From IMG/VR virus record IMGVR_UViG_3300043446_002631, positions 1-29,707 of that record: 29,707 bases of DNA; one strand, written 5' to 3'. The number at the start of each line of letters is the position of its first letter. Position 1 is the first letter of the stretch. Shown in pieces: positions 19,092 through 25,723 of the stretch. The notes below the pieces were generated by a model. The model made no database searches, was not told the DNA's origin, and worked only from the letters and a program-made list of their open reading frames with translations. The stretch comes from a virus. The position numbers and the translations under genes are program-made.

Positions 19092-20240
19092 ATGCCCTAC
19101 GCAATTCATTTAACCAACAATACACTTAAAACCACAGTAGCGGATGGTACCACAGATGTATCGTCTACCAGTATAGCACTGGTAGGTAAAAACTTTCCAG
19201 GGTACGGCGAGTATATTAACGAAAATTTTGTTAAGATGTTGGAAAATTTTTCCAACGCCACAGCACCTGGTGTTCCATTAACTGGTCAATTGTATTACAA
19301 TAGCACTAGCAAGGTTATGTTGGTTTGGGATGGTACTGCCTGGGTAGCAGCAGGTAAAAACATTACTTTAGATCAAACCAGTAGTGCACTACACTATATG
19401 ACTGTGGTTGCTTCTGAGACTGGTGCCCCTGACCTTAAAACTACCAAGGACAAAGGTATTACAGTACAGCCTAGCACAGGAAAGATTGGCGTAAATACTT
19501 CTCAAGTTCCAACTGCATATCTCACAGTAAACGGTAGTTCCGACAGGGCTAGAGCCCTACCGTCAGCAGCATATACAGGAACCATTGGAAGTTTTTATGG
19601 AGCAGACAGCAGCTACGCCATTTTAAGCATTGATGCTTTCGGTGATGCATTTACCTTACCTGGTTGGTGGATGCGTAAGGCCCGTGGAACTTCAGCGTCA
19701 TTGACCGCAGTACAATCCGAGGATCCATTAGGAGCCATTGCTGCAGGTGGATCTACAGGCGCCAACACCTACGCTCAATTACCCAGTGCTGGTGTGATGT
19801 TTATGGCTACTCAGGCTTATACTGCTACTAATAATGGCAGTAGAATTGATTTTTACACTACTCCAAATAATGCAAATGTCTGGGTTAAAGCCGCTAGCAT
19901 TGGACAAAACAGAGATTTCACTGCCAATGGTGATGTTATAGCCTATGGTTTATCTGACGAACGTGTAAAAGAAAATATAGTTACAATTGATCACGCACTT
20001 GAAAAAGTATTACAGCTTGACGGTGTTACTTTTAATTGGCGGCCAGAAGCAAATAAGGAAACCGAACAAAGAGAACCCGGAGTAATCGCTCAACAAGTTC
20101 AGCAAGTGTTGCCAGAAGCGGTGCTAACTCGAGGCGATGGACATTTGGGTGTTCGTTACGAGAAACTTATTCCATTATTGGTAGAGGCTATCAAAGATTT
20201 ACAAAAAGAAATAATTAGTATTAAGACTAAATTAGCCTAA
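19092..20240 (+). CDS. tail fibre with C-terminal S74 chaperone domain
   Basis: 382 aa. Residues 1-100 are the attachment region I associate with cyanophage fibres: TSIALVGKNFPGYGEYINEN, an ENFSNATAPGVPLTGQLYYN stretch, then VWDGTAWV. The middle is Gly/Ala/Thr-rich shaft. From Ser288 to the end is an intramolecular chaperone of the endosialidase type (peptidase S74): SDERVKENI, then FNWRPE, PGVIAQQVQQVLPEAV and YEKLIPLLVEAIKDLQKEI, the last probably a coiled coil. In the family this domain trimerises the fibre and then cuts itself off before the Ser of the Ser-Asp pair, here between Leu287 and Ser288. A GGAG ribosome site (about 19078-19081) lies 10 nt before the ATG. Confidence 0.88.
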   Translation: MPYAIHLTNNTLKTTVADGTTDVSSTSIALVGKNFPGYGEYINENFVKMLENFSNATAPGVPLTGQLYYNSTSKVMLVWDGTAWVAAGKNITLDQTSSALHYMTVVASETGAPDLKTTKDKGITVQPSTGKIGVNTSQVPTAYLTVNGSSDRARALPSAAYTGTIGSFYGADSSYAILSIDAFGDAFTLPGWWMRKARGTSASLTAVQSEDPLGAIAAGGSTGANTYAQLPSAGVMFMATQAYTATNNGSRIDFYTTPNNANVWVKAASIGQNRDFTANGDVIAYGLSDERVKENIVTIDHALEKVLQLDGVTFNWRPEANKETEQREPGVIAQQVQQVLPEAVLTRGDGHLGVRYEKLIPLLVEAIKDLQKEIISIKTKLA

Positions 20241-20251
20241 TAGGAAATAGT

Positions 20252-21715
20252 GTGACATTACAATTATCTGGGCCGATATCTTTAGGGAACATACAAGCAG
20301 AGTTTGGTGGTGCACCAAATATTGCACTGAGCGAATATTATGCTGGTGGATCGTATGTCACACCAGGTACCACAGGAACTTATCAAGGTACGGTCACTGC
20401 TATTCCTAGTTCTGGCCTAAATTCTTTAGGCAGATACTATGGCGCAGCTTCAGCTGGAGCTCCTGTTTATACTCCTGGGACCGAAACTTATCTAATTGCA
20501 CCTAGTGCTCAAACAGTCAATGAAGGCAGTGCGATAAGTTGGACTATCACAACTAGCAATGTCAGTAGTGGCACTGTATTATATTGGACCAATTCTGGAA
20601 CCACAGTAGCCAGTGACTTTGTACAAAACACTAATTCAGGATCAGTTACAATCAATGGTGGAACAGCATCATTTAGTTTAACCTTGGCCAGTGACTTTGT
20701 CACTGAAGGCACTGAGTCTATAAACATTAGTTTACGAACCACTAGTATATCAGGTACTATTGTGGCCAATGCAAACAGTGTAGTGGTAACTGACACTAGC
20801 ACAGGCGGAAATCTTGTTGTTAATATTACATCGAGTGCAGTCAATGGTGTAGATCGTCATTCATCCACTGTGTTGCATACGAAACATGTACCTAACAACG
20901 AACCAGGACCTGGCAACATACAAGTATCAGGGCGACAGTCTGGTAATGGCCCATTCTGGATAGCTGATCAAGCGGTTAGCACCAACCAAGTCTACAGAAT
21001 TGATGCACGAATTCCTGCTGGACACACTGCTATTACCGAATGGCCGTCAAGTTCCTCGGAATTTCAAGAATATTTTGACAGCGCAGGGGCTATTGTTGCA
21101 TCGGGATCTAGTGTTAGACATGTTAGAACAGAAGAAGTTCAGTACACTGCATATGATGCTAAACTTGGAGGAGTAACAGCCAAAGGGTATGCTGTTAGTA
21201 ATTGGGGTATCTATGATGGAGCATTTAGTAGCACTCGTCAAACTGTTTCACAAACGGGACTTACTGGCCAGGTTGTAAATAATCAAAGTTGTCGAATACC
21301 AGGAACACCTTATGTGTTCTTAGGCACTCACTACGGTAACAATACTACCATTCTTGCAGTAGGAACTGCTGTGGGGCAGACTGGCCTAAATACCGCTTGT
21401 GCAATCAGCGTTTACCTGTATGAAGCTGATGGTACCACACTAGTTACCACTAATCAAAACCCATTTTGGACTTACATTCCTGCTCCCAATGGTTATGGTT
21501 GGAATGGTACTAGCTATGTGGCTAACGTATGTTGGGAAAGTACAGGTGCTGATCCGGCCAACGATATTTGGCGATCAAATTGGATTGATATTAGTGAAAC
21601 CGGCAATAACAACAGTGCCAATACCGAATTTGTTGGTCAATTAAGAACACGCTTAGGTAATGGAACTGCCTTTGTGCTAAAGTTTGCTTTAGGGCATCAA
21701 CCGGGTGGTGCTTAA
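20252..21715 (+). CDS. fibre-like virion protein with Calx-beta-like domain
   Basis: 487 aa, starting at GTG with GGAA (20243-20246) 5 nt upstream. Residues 1-65 are a phage structural opening (LSGPISLGNIQAEFGGAPN, ending SLGRYYGAA). Residues about 84-182 look like a Calx-beta or cadherin-like beta-sandwich (VNEGSAISWTITTSN, SDFVTEGTESINISL). The last 300 residues are Gly/Asn/Thr-rich beta structure that I cannot assign (TWIPAP-like loops, LGHQPGGA end). As the last gene of the virion operon, next to a fibre, it is a good candidate for a receptor-contacting or decoration protein. That function is inferred. Confidence 0.75.
   Translation: MTLQLSGPISLGNIQAEFGGAPNIALSEYYAGGSYVTPGTTGTYQGTVTAIPSSGLNSLGRYYGAASAGAPVYTPGTETYLIAPSAQTVNEGSAISWTITTSNVSSGTVLYWTNSGTTVASDFVQNTNSGSVTINGGTASFSLTLASDFVTEGTESINISLRTTSISGTIVANANSVVVTDTSTGGNLVVNITSSAVNGVDRHSSTVLHTKHVPNNEPGPGNIQVSGRQSGNGPFWIADQAVSTNQVYRIDARIPAGHTAITEWPSSSSEFQEYFDSAGAIVASGSSVRHVRTEEVQYTAYDAKLGGVTAKGYAVSNWGIYDGAFSSTRQTVSQTGLTGQVVNNQSCRIPGTPYVFLGTHYGNNTTILAVGTAVGQTGLNTACAISVYLYEADGTTLVTTNQNPFWTYIPAPNGYGWNGTSYVANVCWESTGADPANDIWRSNWIDISETGNNNSANTEFVGQLRTRLGNGTAFVLKFALGHQPGGA
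21712..21715. other. TTAA shared by two convergent stop codons
   Basis: The plus-strand fibre gene stops with TAA at 21713-21715, and the minus-strand 85-aa gene stops with TAA read from 21714-21712. The two transcription blocks therefore abut with no intergenic DNA and no room for a separate terminator. Confidence 0.9.
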
Positions 21716-21969
21716 TGCCATTTCAGCAAAAAGTAAGTGATATCCTGCTCGGTTAACCTGGCACTTACTTTGTACTTGTATCCATAGTACATTTGGTCTA
21801 TGACTCTTTGGTAGACGGGTGTTTCCAATGAGTGTTCGATGACCCACTGACCTTTTTCACTTTGTTGGAATTGCCATAATGGTTCAGCAGCATAGATATC
21901 AGGATCATCTACATCGCCCATGGTGAATTCATGGACGACTTGCCACCGTCCTTTATCCAACGAATTCAC
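21712..21969 (-). CDS. conserved phage hypothetical protein, about 85 aa
   Basis: The frame could extend upstream to 22092 (126 aa), but that would bury 140 nt in thyX. The GTG at 21969, overlapping the thyX end by 17 nt, is the more economical start. The recognisable part is WQVVHEFTMGDVDDPDIYAA followed by EPLWQFQQSEKGQW, ending KYKVSARLTEQDITYFLLKW. From memory, small proteins with this GD.DDP..YAAEPLW pattern are common in aquatic T4-like phages. There is no enzymatic motif or membrane segment. It is the last gene of the minus-strand block. Function is unknown and the start is uncertain. Confidence 0.65.
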   Translation of the reverse strand: MNSLDKGRWQVVHEFTMGDVDDPDIYAAEPLWQFQQSEKGQWVIEHSLETPVYQRVIDQMYYGYKYKVSARLTEQDITYFLLKWH

Positions 21970-22630
21970 TGGACATGGGGAAAATTTGTGCAATAGCGGC
22001 CGCACAGGCTCTAGCCACTTCGATATGCTCTTGCTGAGTGCCATGGGCGCTCCTGAGTTCGATATAGTGAATCCATGAACGCAGCGTACCATTCATGTAC
22101 AAGCGACTTTCCATAAGCCCTTCAGGTAACACAGTACGAGCTTGTTCTTTGGCAATACCATTTTCGATAGCCCAATTATAAGCGAATCGTGCTTCTCTTA
22201 TTACATTATCTTGTAGTCCCTGCCAAGCCTCTTGTAACCATTTCACATCGGTTGGAATACTGTTTTGTCTATTTTTAGGATCTTGCATCCTGGCTTCACG
22301 ATGTACAAAGTTTAAGTCTTTAACTGGATCTGCATAACGTTGACTAAACTCTTGAAAGCTAAAACTGCGGTGTCTTAGTATCTGTCTAGCAATATCTCTA
22401 GTGGTAGTAATCTCCATGCAAGCCGAAACCATTTCCAGCGGGCTCCAATGCTGATGCTTGATCAAGTATCTGATCAGGCGTTCACTGGTTTCTGTGTTTA
22501 GTTGATTACTGGGATTGCTGACACGAGCGCAATAGGCAACAAGGTCTTGTAGGTCAGGTACAAGATCATGGTCATAATCCGCCAGCATGTCCTTGGAGGC
22601 CTGGCTATAACTAATTAATCTTACTTTCAT
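21953..22630 (-). CDS. thyX: flavin-dependent thymidylate synthase ThyX
   Basis: 225 aa, typical for the family. ThyX makes dTMP from dUMP using methylene-tetrahydrofolate, FAD and NADPH, supplying thymidine for phage DNA synthesis. The defining motif RHRX7S is intact at 86-96 (RHRSFSFQEFS, followed by QRY). Other family segments are HWSPLEMVSACMEITTTRDI at 61-80, LPEGLMESRLYMNGTLRSW at 168-186 and HYIELRSAHGTQQEH at 188-202, with Arg184 and Arg193 in the nucleotide/flavin-binding region. The ATG overlaps the stop of the preceding gene as ATGA, indicating coupling. Similar enzymes are frequent in T4-like cyanophages, so this is an expected phage gene. Confidence 0.96.
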   Translation of the reverse strand: MKVRLISYSQASKDMLADYDHDLVPDLQDLVAYCARVSNPSNQLNTETSERLIRYLIKHQHWSPLEMVSACMEITTTRDIARQILRHRSFSFQEFSQRYADPVKDLNFVHREARMQDPKNRQNSIPTDVKWLQEAWQGLQDNVIREARFAYNWAIENGIAKEQARTVLPEGLMESRLYMNGTLRSWIHYIELRSAHGTQQEHIEVARACAAAIAQIFPMSSEFVG

Positions 22631-22974
22631 AGGTCTTTTAACATTTTGTCTGTGATAGGTTGTACTGTTTTTACTAAGTCGTCGAGGTTAACATAAAAAT
22701 CAATGTCGGCGATAAACATGTCTAGTGCTTTTAATTTAGTATCTAGTATATCCTCTAGATCTTCGGGATTAATGCCGTTTCTTAATAATTCTTGTATGTC
22801 TATGTTAATTCGTGTTCCGTCGACTAGATTTACAGTTAATTTTAACAAAAGATGAAAAGGTATCTCATCTTTGTCTACTTCACTTAATATTTTTTTCCAC
22901 TGAGCTTTGGCACTTACATTAATCTTTTTTAGACCGGATCGTTTTTGTTTTTGTTTTTTTGGCGGCTGGTTCAT
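22627..22974 (-). CDS. conserved phage hypothetical protein, 115 aa
   Basis: Lys-rich N-terminus followed by VDKDEIPFHLLLKLTVNLVD, INIDIQELL and an alternating acidic/hydrophobic C-terminal half (LKALDMFIADIDFYVNLDDL). It reads like a small protein family shared by T4-like cyanophages, recalled from memory and of unknown function. The ATG at 22974 lies 56 nt inside the preceding gene. The shared DNA is A-rich, so both proteins are Lys-rich there. The start could lie further downstream, but no better ATG with a ribosome site is visible. Confidence 0.7.
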   Translation of the reverse strand: MNQPPKKQKQKRSGLKKINVSAKAQWKKILSEVDKDEIPFHLLLKLTVNLVDGTRINIDIQELLRNGINPEDLEDILDTKLKALDMFIADIDFYVNLDDLVKTVQPITDKMLKDL

Positions 22975-23524
22975 TTAAACTAGGATCCAATGTTGCAGCT
23001 TCGGCTAACAATGCCTCTGCTTCTTTGAGCAATCTAGCTGCATCAGCTTTCATGTTTTCTGCTTGGGCAATACGTTGTTGAGCTAGATCGTGGTCACTGA
23101 GTATTCCCGAGGATTCAGTTACCGACGTAGTAGGACTTTGTTTATCCAGCTCTGCTAAACGCTGTTTGGCATCCTTACCTTTGGCCATTTCGTTTAAAAT
23201 ACGATTAAGCTCGTCGAGTTTTACACTGCTGGTACTGTTGGGAGTTACTAACACCTGATTACATGCTATCTTTTTAATATAACCACTTTTGTGTAGACTT
23301 TCTAAACAGTTTGCACCATCCTGCATGACATTTCTAAATAGTGCATCAGCTAAATTTTGTGATTGTTGCCCAGAAGGACTTTCAAGCACCTTCATGACTT
23401 CGTCATGCAGTAACCTGGGTAAAGTCTCACTATAAGCAACTAGACACATATGATCTTCGTTGGGAACTTCTCTAAATAGAATAACAATTTTTTTCCCAGC
23501 ATGTTTTCCTACGTGTTTAATCAT
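22919..23524 (-). CDS. conserved phage hypothetical protein with coiled-coil tail, 201 aa
   Basis: Residues 1-110 form a folded region: IVILFREVPNEDHMCLVAYS, LPRLLHDEVMKVLESPSGQQ, KSGYIKKIACNQVLVTP. Residues about 110-190 are Ala/Glu/Lys/Leu-rich and probably coiled coil (AQAENMKADAARLLKEAEAL), ending in a basic tail. From memory the N-terminal pattern recurs in T4-like cyanophages with no assigned function. An AAGGATC ribosome site precedes the ATG. The gene overlaps both neighbours (ATGA with the gene before, 56 nt with the gene after), so all are co-transcribed. Confidence 0.75.
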   Translation of the reverse strand: MIKHVGKHAGKKIVILFREVPNEDHMCLVAYSETLPRLLHDEVMKVLESPSGQQSQNLADALFRNVMQDGANCLESLHKSGYIKKIACNQVLVTPNSTSSVKLDELNRILNEMAKGKDAKQRLAELDKQSPTTSVTESSGILSDHDLAQQRIAQAENMKADAARLLKEAEALLAEAATLDPSLNEPAAKKTKTKTIRSKKD

Positions 23525-23745
23525 GATTGATCCTTAACTTCATTTTGATTTTCTTCCACATTAACACCGGCACTTTGTAAAAACCCTACCAGTTTGTCGT
23601 AGAGTTGACCTACGGTACTAAGCTCTTGGGCCTTCCACACTCCGCGGTTAGTGCAAATACTTAAAATCTGTACCACCGTGGCGATATCTGTTAACGTTAG
23701 TCCTGGTCGCGTTTCCGGCGATGTAGTTTCAGCTTCGTCAGACAT
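23521..23745 (-). CDS. small conserved phage hypothetical protein, 74 aa
   Basis: The frame has ATGs at 23766, 23757 and 23745. The last is chosen because a TGGAGA ribosome site stands 6-7 nt before it; the upstream ATGs lack one. The core is LTLTDIATVVQILSICTNRG followed by VWKAQELSTVGQLYDKLVGF, predicted all-alpha, between an acidic N-terminus and an Asn/Glu-rich tail. It overlaps the next gene by ATGA. It resembles short unassigned proteins of T4-like cyanophages. Function unknown. Confidence 0.7.
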   Translation of the reverse strand: MSDEAETTSPETRPGLTLTDIATVVQILSICTNRGVWKAQELSTVGQLYDKLVGFLQSAGVNVEENQNEVKDQS

Positions 23746-23791
23746 ATTGATCTCCATTATATACATTTATTTAATGGGATCTTGCGCCAGT

Positions 23792-24118
23792 CTAAAATTT
23801 ATTTAAGTCTGGCAGCAGCATGGCAAAGTAACTGGCTTCGCTGTGTATTTCGAATGCAGCACGTTTTTGTAACACAGTGCCAATACTTAGGTTTCCTGAA
23901 CTGTCTAGGCGCATGGGTTCAGTGTCACCACGATCACGCTGACGATACACATCACCCAGAAAAAATCTTCCTGTTAGATTCTCCCAAATCCAGTCTGAGA
24001 GCTTTTTCTCGTTGGTACTTAAGTCAAAGTCCACTGCGAAAAAATGCGGTGGACAATGACTTAATTGTCTAAGCTCAAAGGTGTTTAAGGGATTAGGTTG
24101 GTAGCTTTTTGCGATCAT
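23792..24118 (-). CDS. conserved phage hypothetical protein, 108 aa
   Basis: Carries HFFAVDFDLSTNEKKLSDWI followed by WENLTGRFFLGDVYRQRDRG, and near the end AAFEIHSEASYFAMLLPDL. I have seen this DFDL...W......F.G layout in small aquatic-phage proteins without known function. The ATG overlaps the previous gene by 26 nt. A weak GAAG ribosome site lies just upstream, so a slightly later start is possible. It is followed by 46 nt before the next start. Confidence 0.65.
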   Translation of the reverse strand: MIAKSYQPNPLNTFELRQLSHCPPHFFAVDFDLSTNEKKLSDWIWENLTGRFFLGDVYRQRDRGDTEPMRLDSSGNLSIGTVLQKRAAFEIHSEASYFAMLLPDLNKF

Positions 24119-24374
24119 CTTCGATAATAATATTAGGACGGTCGAGATCCTCTTGGGCTACTTCAGGCATGGTCAAACGGTCCCCAAGGCACACTTGAGC
24201 GGCATCAACGAATGTCTGCATCAAATGCGTTTGTTTGGTGATGTCGGCAATTTCTGCCGAACGTGCTAGATCATCAAGAGCCTGCTCGCAACGGAACAAA
24301 CGTCGCTGAAGGTCTAGCACGACTTCTCGTGCTACCTTGAGCTTGGTAATATCTTTAGGATTGATAATTTCCAT
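24093..24374 (-). CDS. small coiled-coil hypothetical protein, 93 aa
   Basis: Starts 2 nt after the VWA gene's stop, with its ribosome site AAAGGAG placed inside the VWA 3' end, so it is coupled to that gene. Residues about 10-60 are a likely coiled coil (TKLKVAREVVLDLQRRLFRC and following), and the end is acidic then basic (NIIIEDDRKKLPT). No membrane segment or motif. The family is unknown. Position suggests it may work with the VWA/AAA+ pair, but that is guesswork. Confidence 0.65.
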   Translation of the reverse strand: MEIINPKDITKLKVAREVVLDLQRRLFRCEQALDDLARSAEIADITKQTHLMQTFVDAAQVCLGDRLTMPEVAQEDLDRPNIIIEDDRKKLPT

Positions 24375-24376
24375 TG

Positions 24377-25645
24377 TTACTTAGCTCCTTTAACGGCGTC
24401 TTCGTATATGGCATGAATACCAAAGGGCGGCTCGGCATTGCGATTACCCTTAATAATCCATACAGTGTCGCAGTAGTTCTCGTCACCCCAAGAACCATAC
24501 GGCATGCCATCAGTGAACACAATAAACTTCTTGGGTTCGATACCTGCCTCTTTCATGTATTCCCAATTTGCCATAAAGTCAGTGCCACCACCACCTTTGG
24601 GTTCATAGCTGGCAATAGAGTCCATGTTCTCACTGGTAAACAACTGATCGTTGTAGACTTCGGTATCAAAACTCCACACGCGAATCCTGTACTCCTCATA
24701 ACTTTCCATGATACCTTGAATCTCACTCAAGAAGATCTTGAGTTCAGTCTCACCAATGCTACCAGAAGTATCAATTGCTATACAGATGTCAATCTGCTCA
24801 CCGGGCTTCATGCCAGGCAAAATGGCGTCCATATGCCAACTACGGCGACTGGGCTTGAGCCAGGTATAGTCTTGCTTGATGGTACTTTGAATTTGTTGTA
24901 GCAATAATTCACGCCAGTCAATTACAGACTCAGTCATGTCTTGAATTAGTCGCTTGACACCAGCAGGAACATTACCTGCGCCTGCGGCCTGTGCTGCCTG
25001 TAGTACAGCATCTTTGATCTCGTCACGCAGTTCCTTGGCTAGTTTTCTGCCAATTCGAGGTCTGCCACCTTCACCATCTTCATTCTCACCATCGGTGTCG
25101 TCACCATCAATGTCCAAGTGCTCATCTAAGACCTGCTTCATGAGCTCGCTAAGAGGAATCTTCTCTGCATTTTTGTACAGTAAATCATAGACTTCCTCAA
25201 AGCTCATGCCGCGGTACTTGGGGTTCAACAAGATCGGTACCTTGGTGATCTTGGTACCAATGTTGTGATCTACTAAGTCTTGGTTCACGCAATAGTCGGC
25301 AGCAATGTTACTGAGAATAGGGTCACGATGCTCACGACGAGCCAGGTGATCATAGACTACATGCAAGACTTCATGACCAAACAAGAACTCACACTCGCGT
25401 AGACTAAGCGAATTGATAAAGTTACTGTTATACCAAAAATGACGTCCATCAGTGGCAGCAGTGGCGCACCACTCATCTGCGTTCTTGAGCTTGAGACGAG
25501 TTGCCAAGTTACCAAAGAATCCAGCCTTAAGCAAGAGACCAACACGAGCAGTGATCAACTTCTCTAATGCGGCTGCGTTGACTTTTGGGTCAGTAACAGT
25601 TTTCTTAACAGACTTTTCTGCTACAGTAGTATCTTCACGTGCCAT
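24377..25645 (-). CDS. VWA-domain protein with metallopeptidase-like N-terminus (COG3864/DUF2201-like)
   Basis: 422 aa. Residues about 30-130 form the putative metallopeptidase half, with FGHEVLHVVYDH at 89-100 (HExxH, His91 and His95). An acidic linker spans about 175-195. Residues about 285-420 are the VWA-like half with an apparently intact metal site: IAIDTSGSIGE (Asp292, Ser294, Ser296), GGGGTDF (Thr355) and FTDG (Asp379). In bacteria such proteins pair with MoxR-type AAA+ ATPases, as here where the ATPase gene lies 78 nt upstream. The ATG follows GGAG at 5 nt, under its own sigma70-like promoter. Peptidase activity is unproven in the family. Confidence 0.88.
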   Translation of the reverse strand: MAREDTTVAEKSVKKTVTDPKVNAAALEKLITARVGLLLKAGFFGNLATRLKLKNADEWCATAATDGRHFWYNSNFINSLSLRECEFLFGHEVLHVVYDHLARREHRDPILSNIAADYCVNQDLVDHNIGTKITKVPILLNPKYRGMSFEEVYDLLYKNAEKIPLSELMKQVLDEHLDIDGDDTDGENEDGEGGRPRIGRKLAKELRDEIKDAVLQAAQAAGAGNVPAGVKRLIQDMTESVIDWRELLLQQIQSTIKQDYTWLKPSRRSWHMDAILPGMKPGEQIDICIAIDTSGSIGETELKIFLSEIQGIMESYEEYRIRVWSFDTEVYNDQLFTSENMDSIASYEPKGGGGTDFMANWEYMKEAGIEPKKFIVFTDGMPYGSWGDENYCDTVWIIKGNRNAEPPFGIHAIYEDAVKGAK

Positions 25646-25668
25646 ACATGCTCCTTTAAGATATTTAC

Positions 25669-25697
25669 ATTATATGCGATAACCAAAAGGTAGTCAA
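25669..25697 (-). promoter_or_regulatory. sigma70-like promoter for the VWA gene
   Basis: Reading the minus strand, TTGACT (25697-25692), 17 bp, then TATAAT (25674-25669), a perfect -10. The VWA start codon is 23 nt downstream of the -10, with AAAGGAG between. It should be read by host RNA polymerase early in infection. Confidence 0.85.
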
Positions 25698-25722
25698 CTT
25701 GGGGGTCTGAGCCCCCTTTTGG
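25683..25722 (-). repeat. nested inverted repeats around the VWA promoter -35
   Basis: Outer arms CCAAAAGG (25683-25690) and CCTTTTGG (25715-25722) enclose the -35 and an inner hairpin of GGGGG (25701-25705) and CCCCC (25712-25716). The arms share 2 nt, so outer and inner pairings compete. The inner hairpin is followed by TTTT only in the plus direction, so it is not a standard terminator for the AAA+ gene. Together with the promoter it resembles a T4-type PeSL cassette. Confidence 0.65.
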
Positions 25723-25723
25723 A

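Noticed and set aside
21970-22092. Longer 126-aa form of the last minus-strand gene
   Set aside because: The extension lies wholly inside thyX, including its conserved C-terminal part, and adds no recognisable sequence; the GTG at 21969 is preferred.
23746-23766. AAATAAATG as a late promoter before the 74-aa gene
   Set aside because: It misses the NATAAATA consensus at the last base and lies within a run of overlapping genes; treated as AT-rich chance sequence.
24374-24901. Plus-strand 175-codon frame opposite the VWA gene
   Set aside because: It lies entirely antisense to a gene with clear VWA motifs, promoter and ribosome site, has no ribosome site of its own and resembles no protein.
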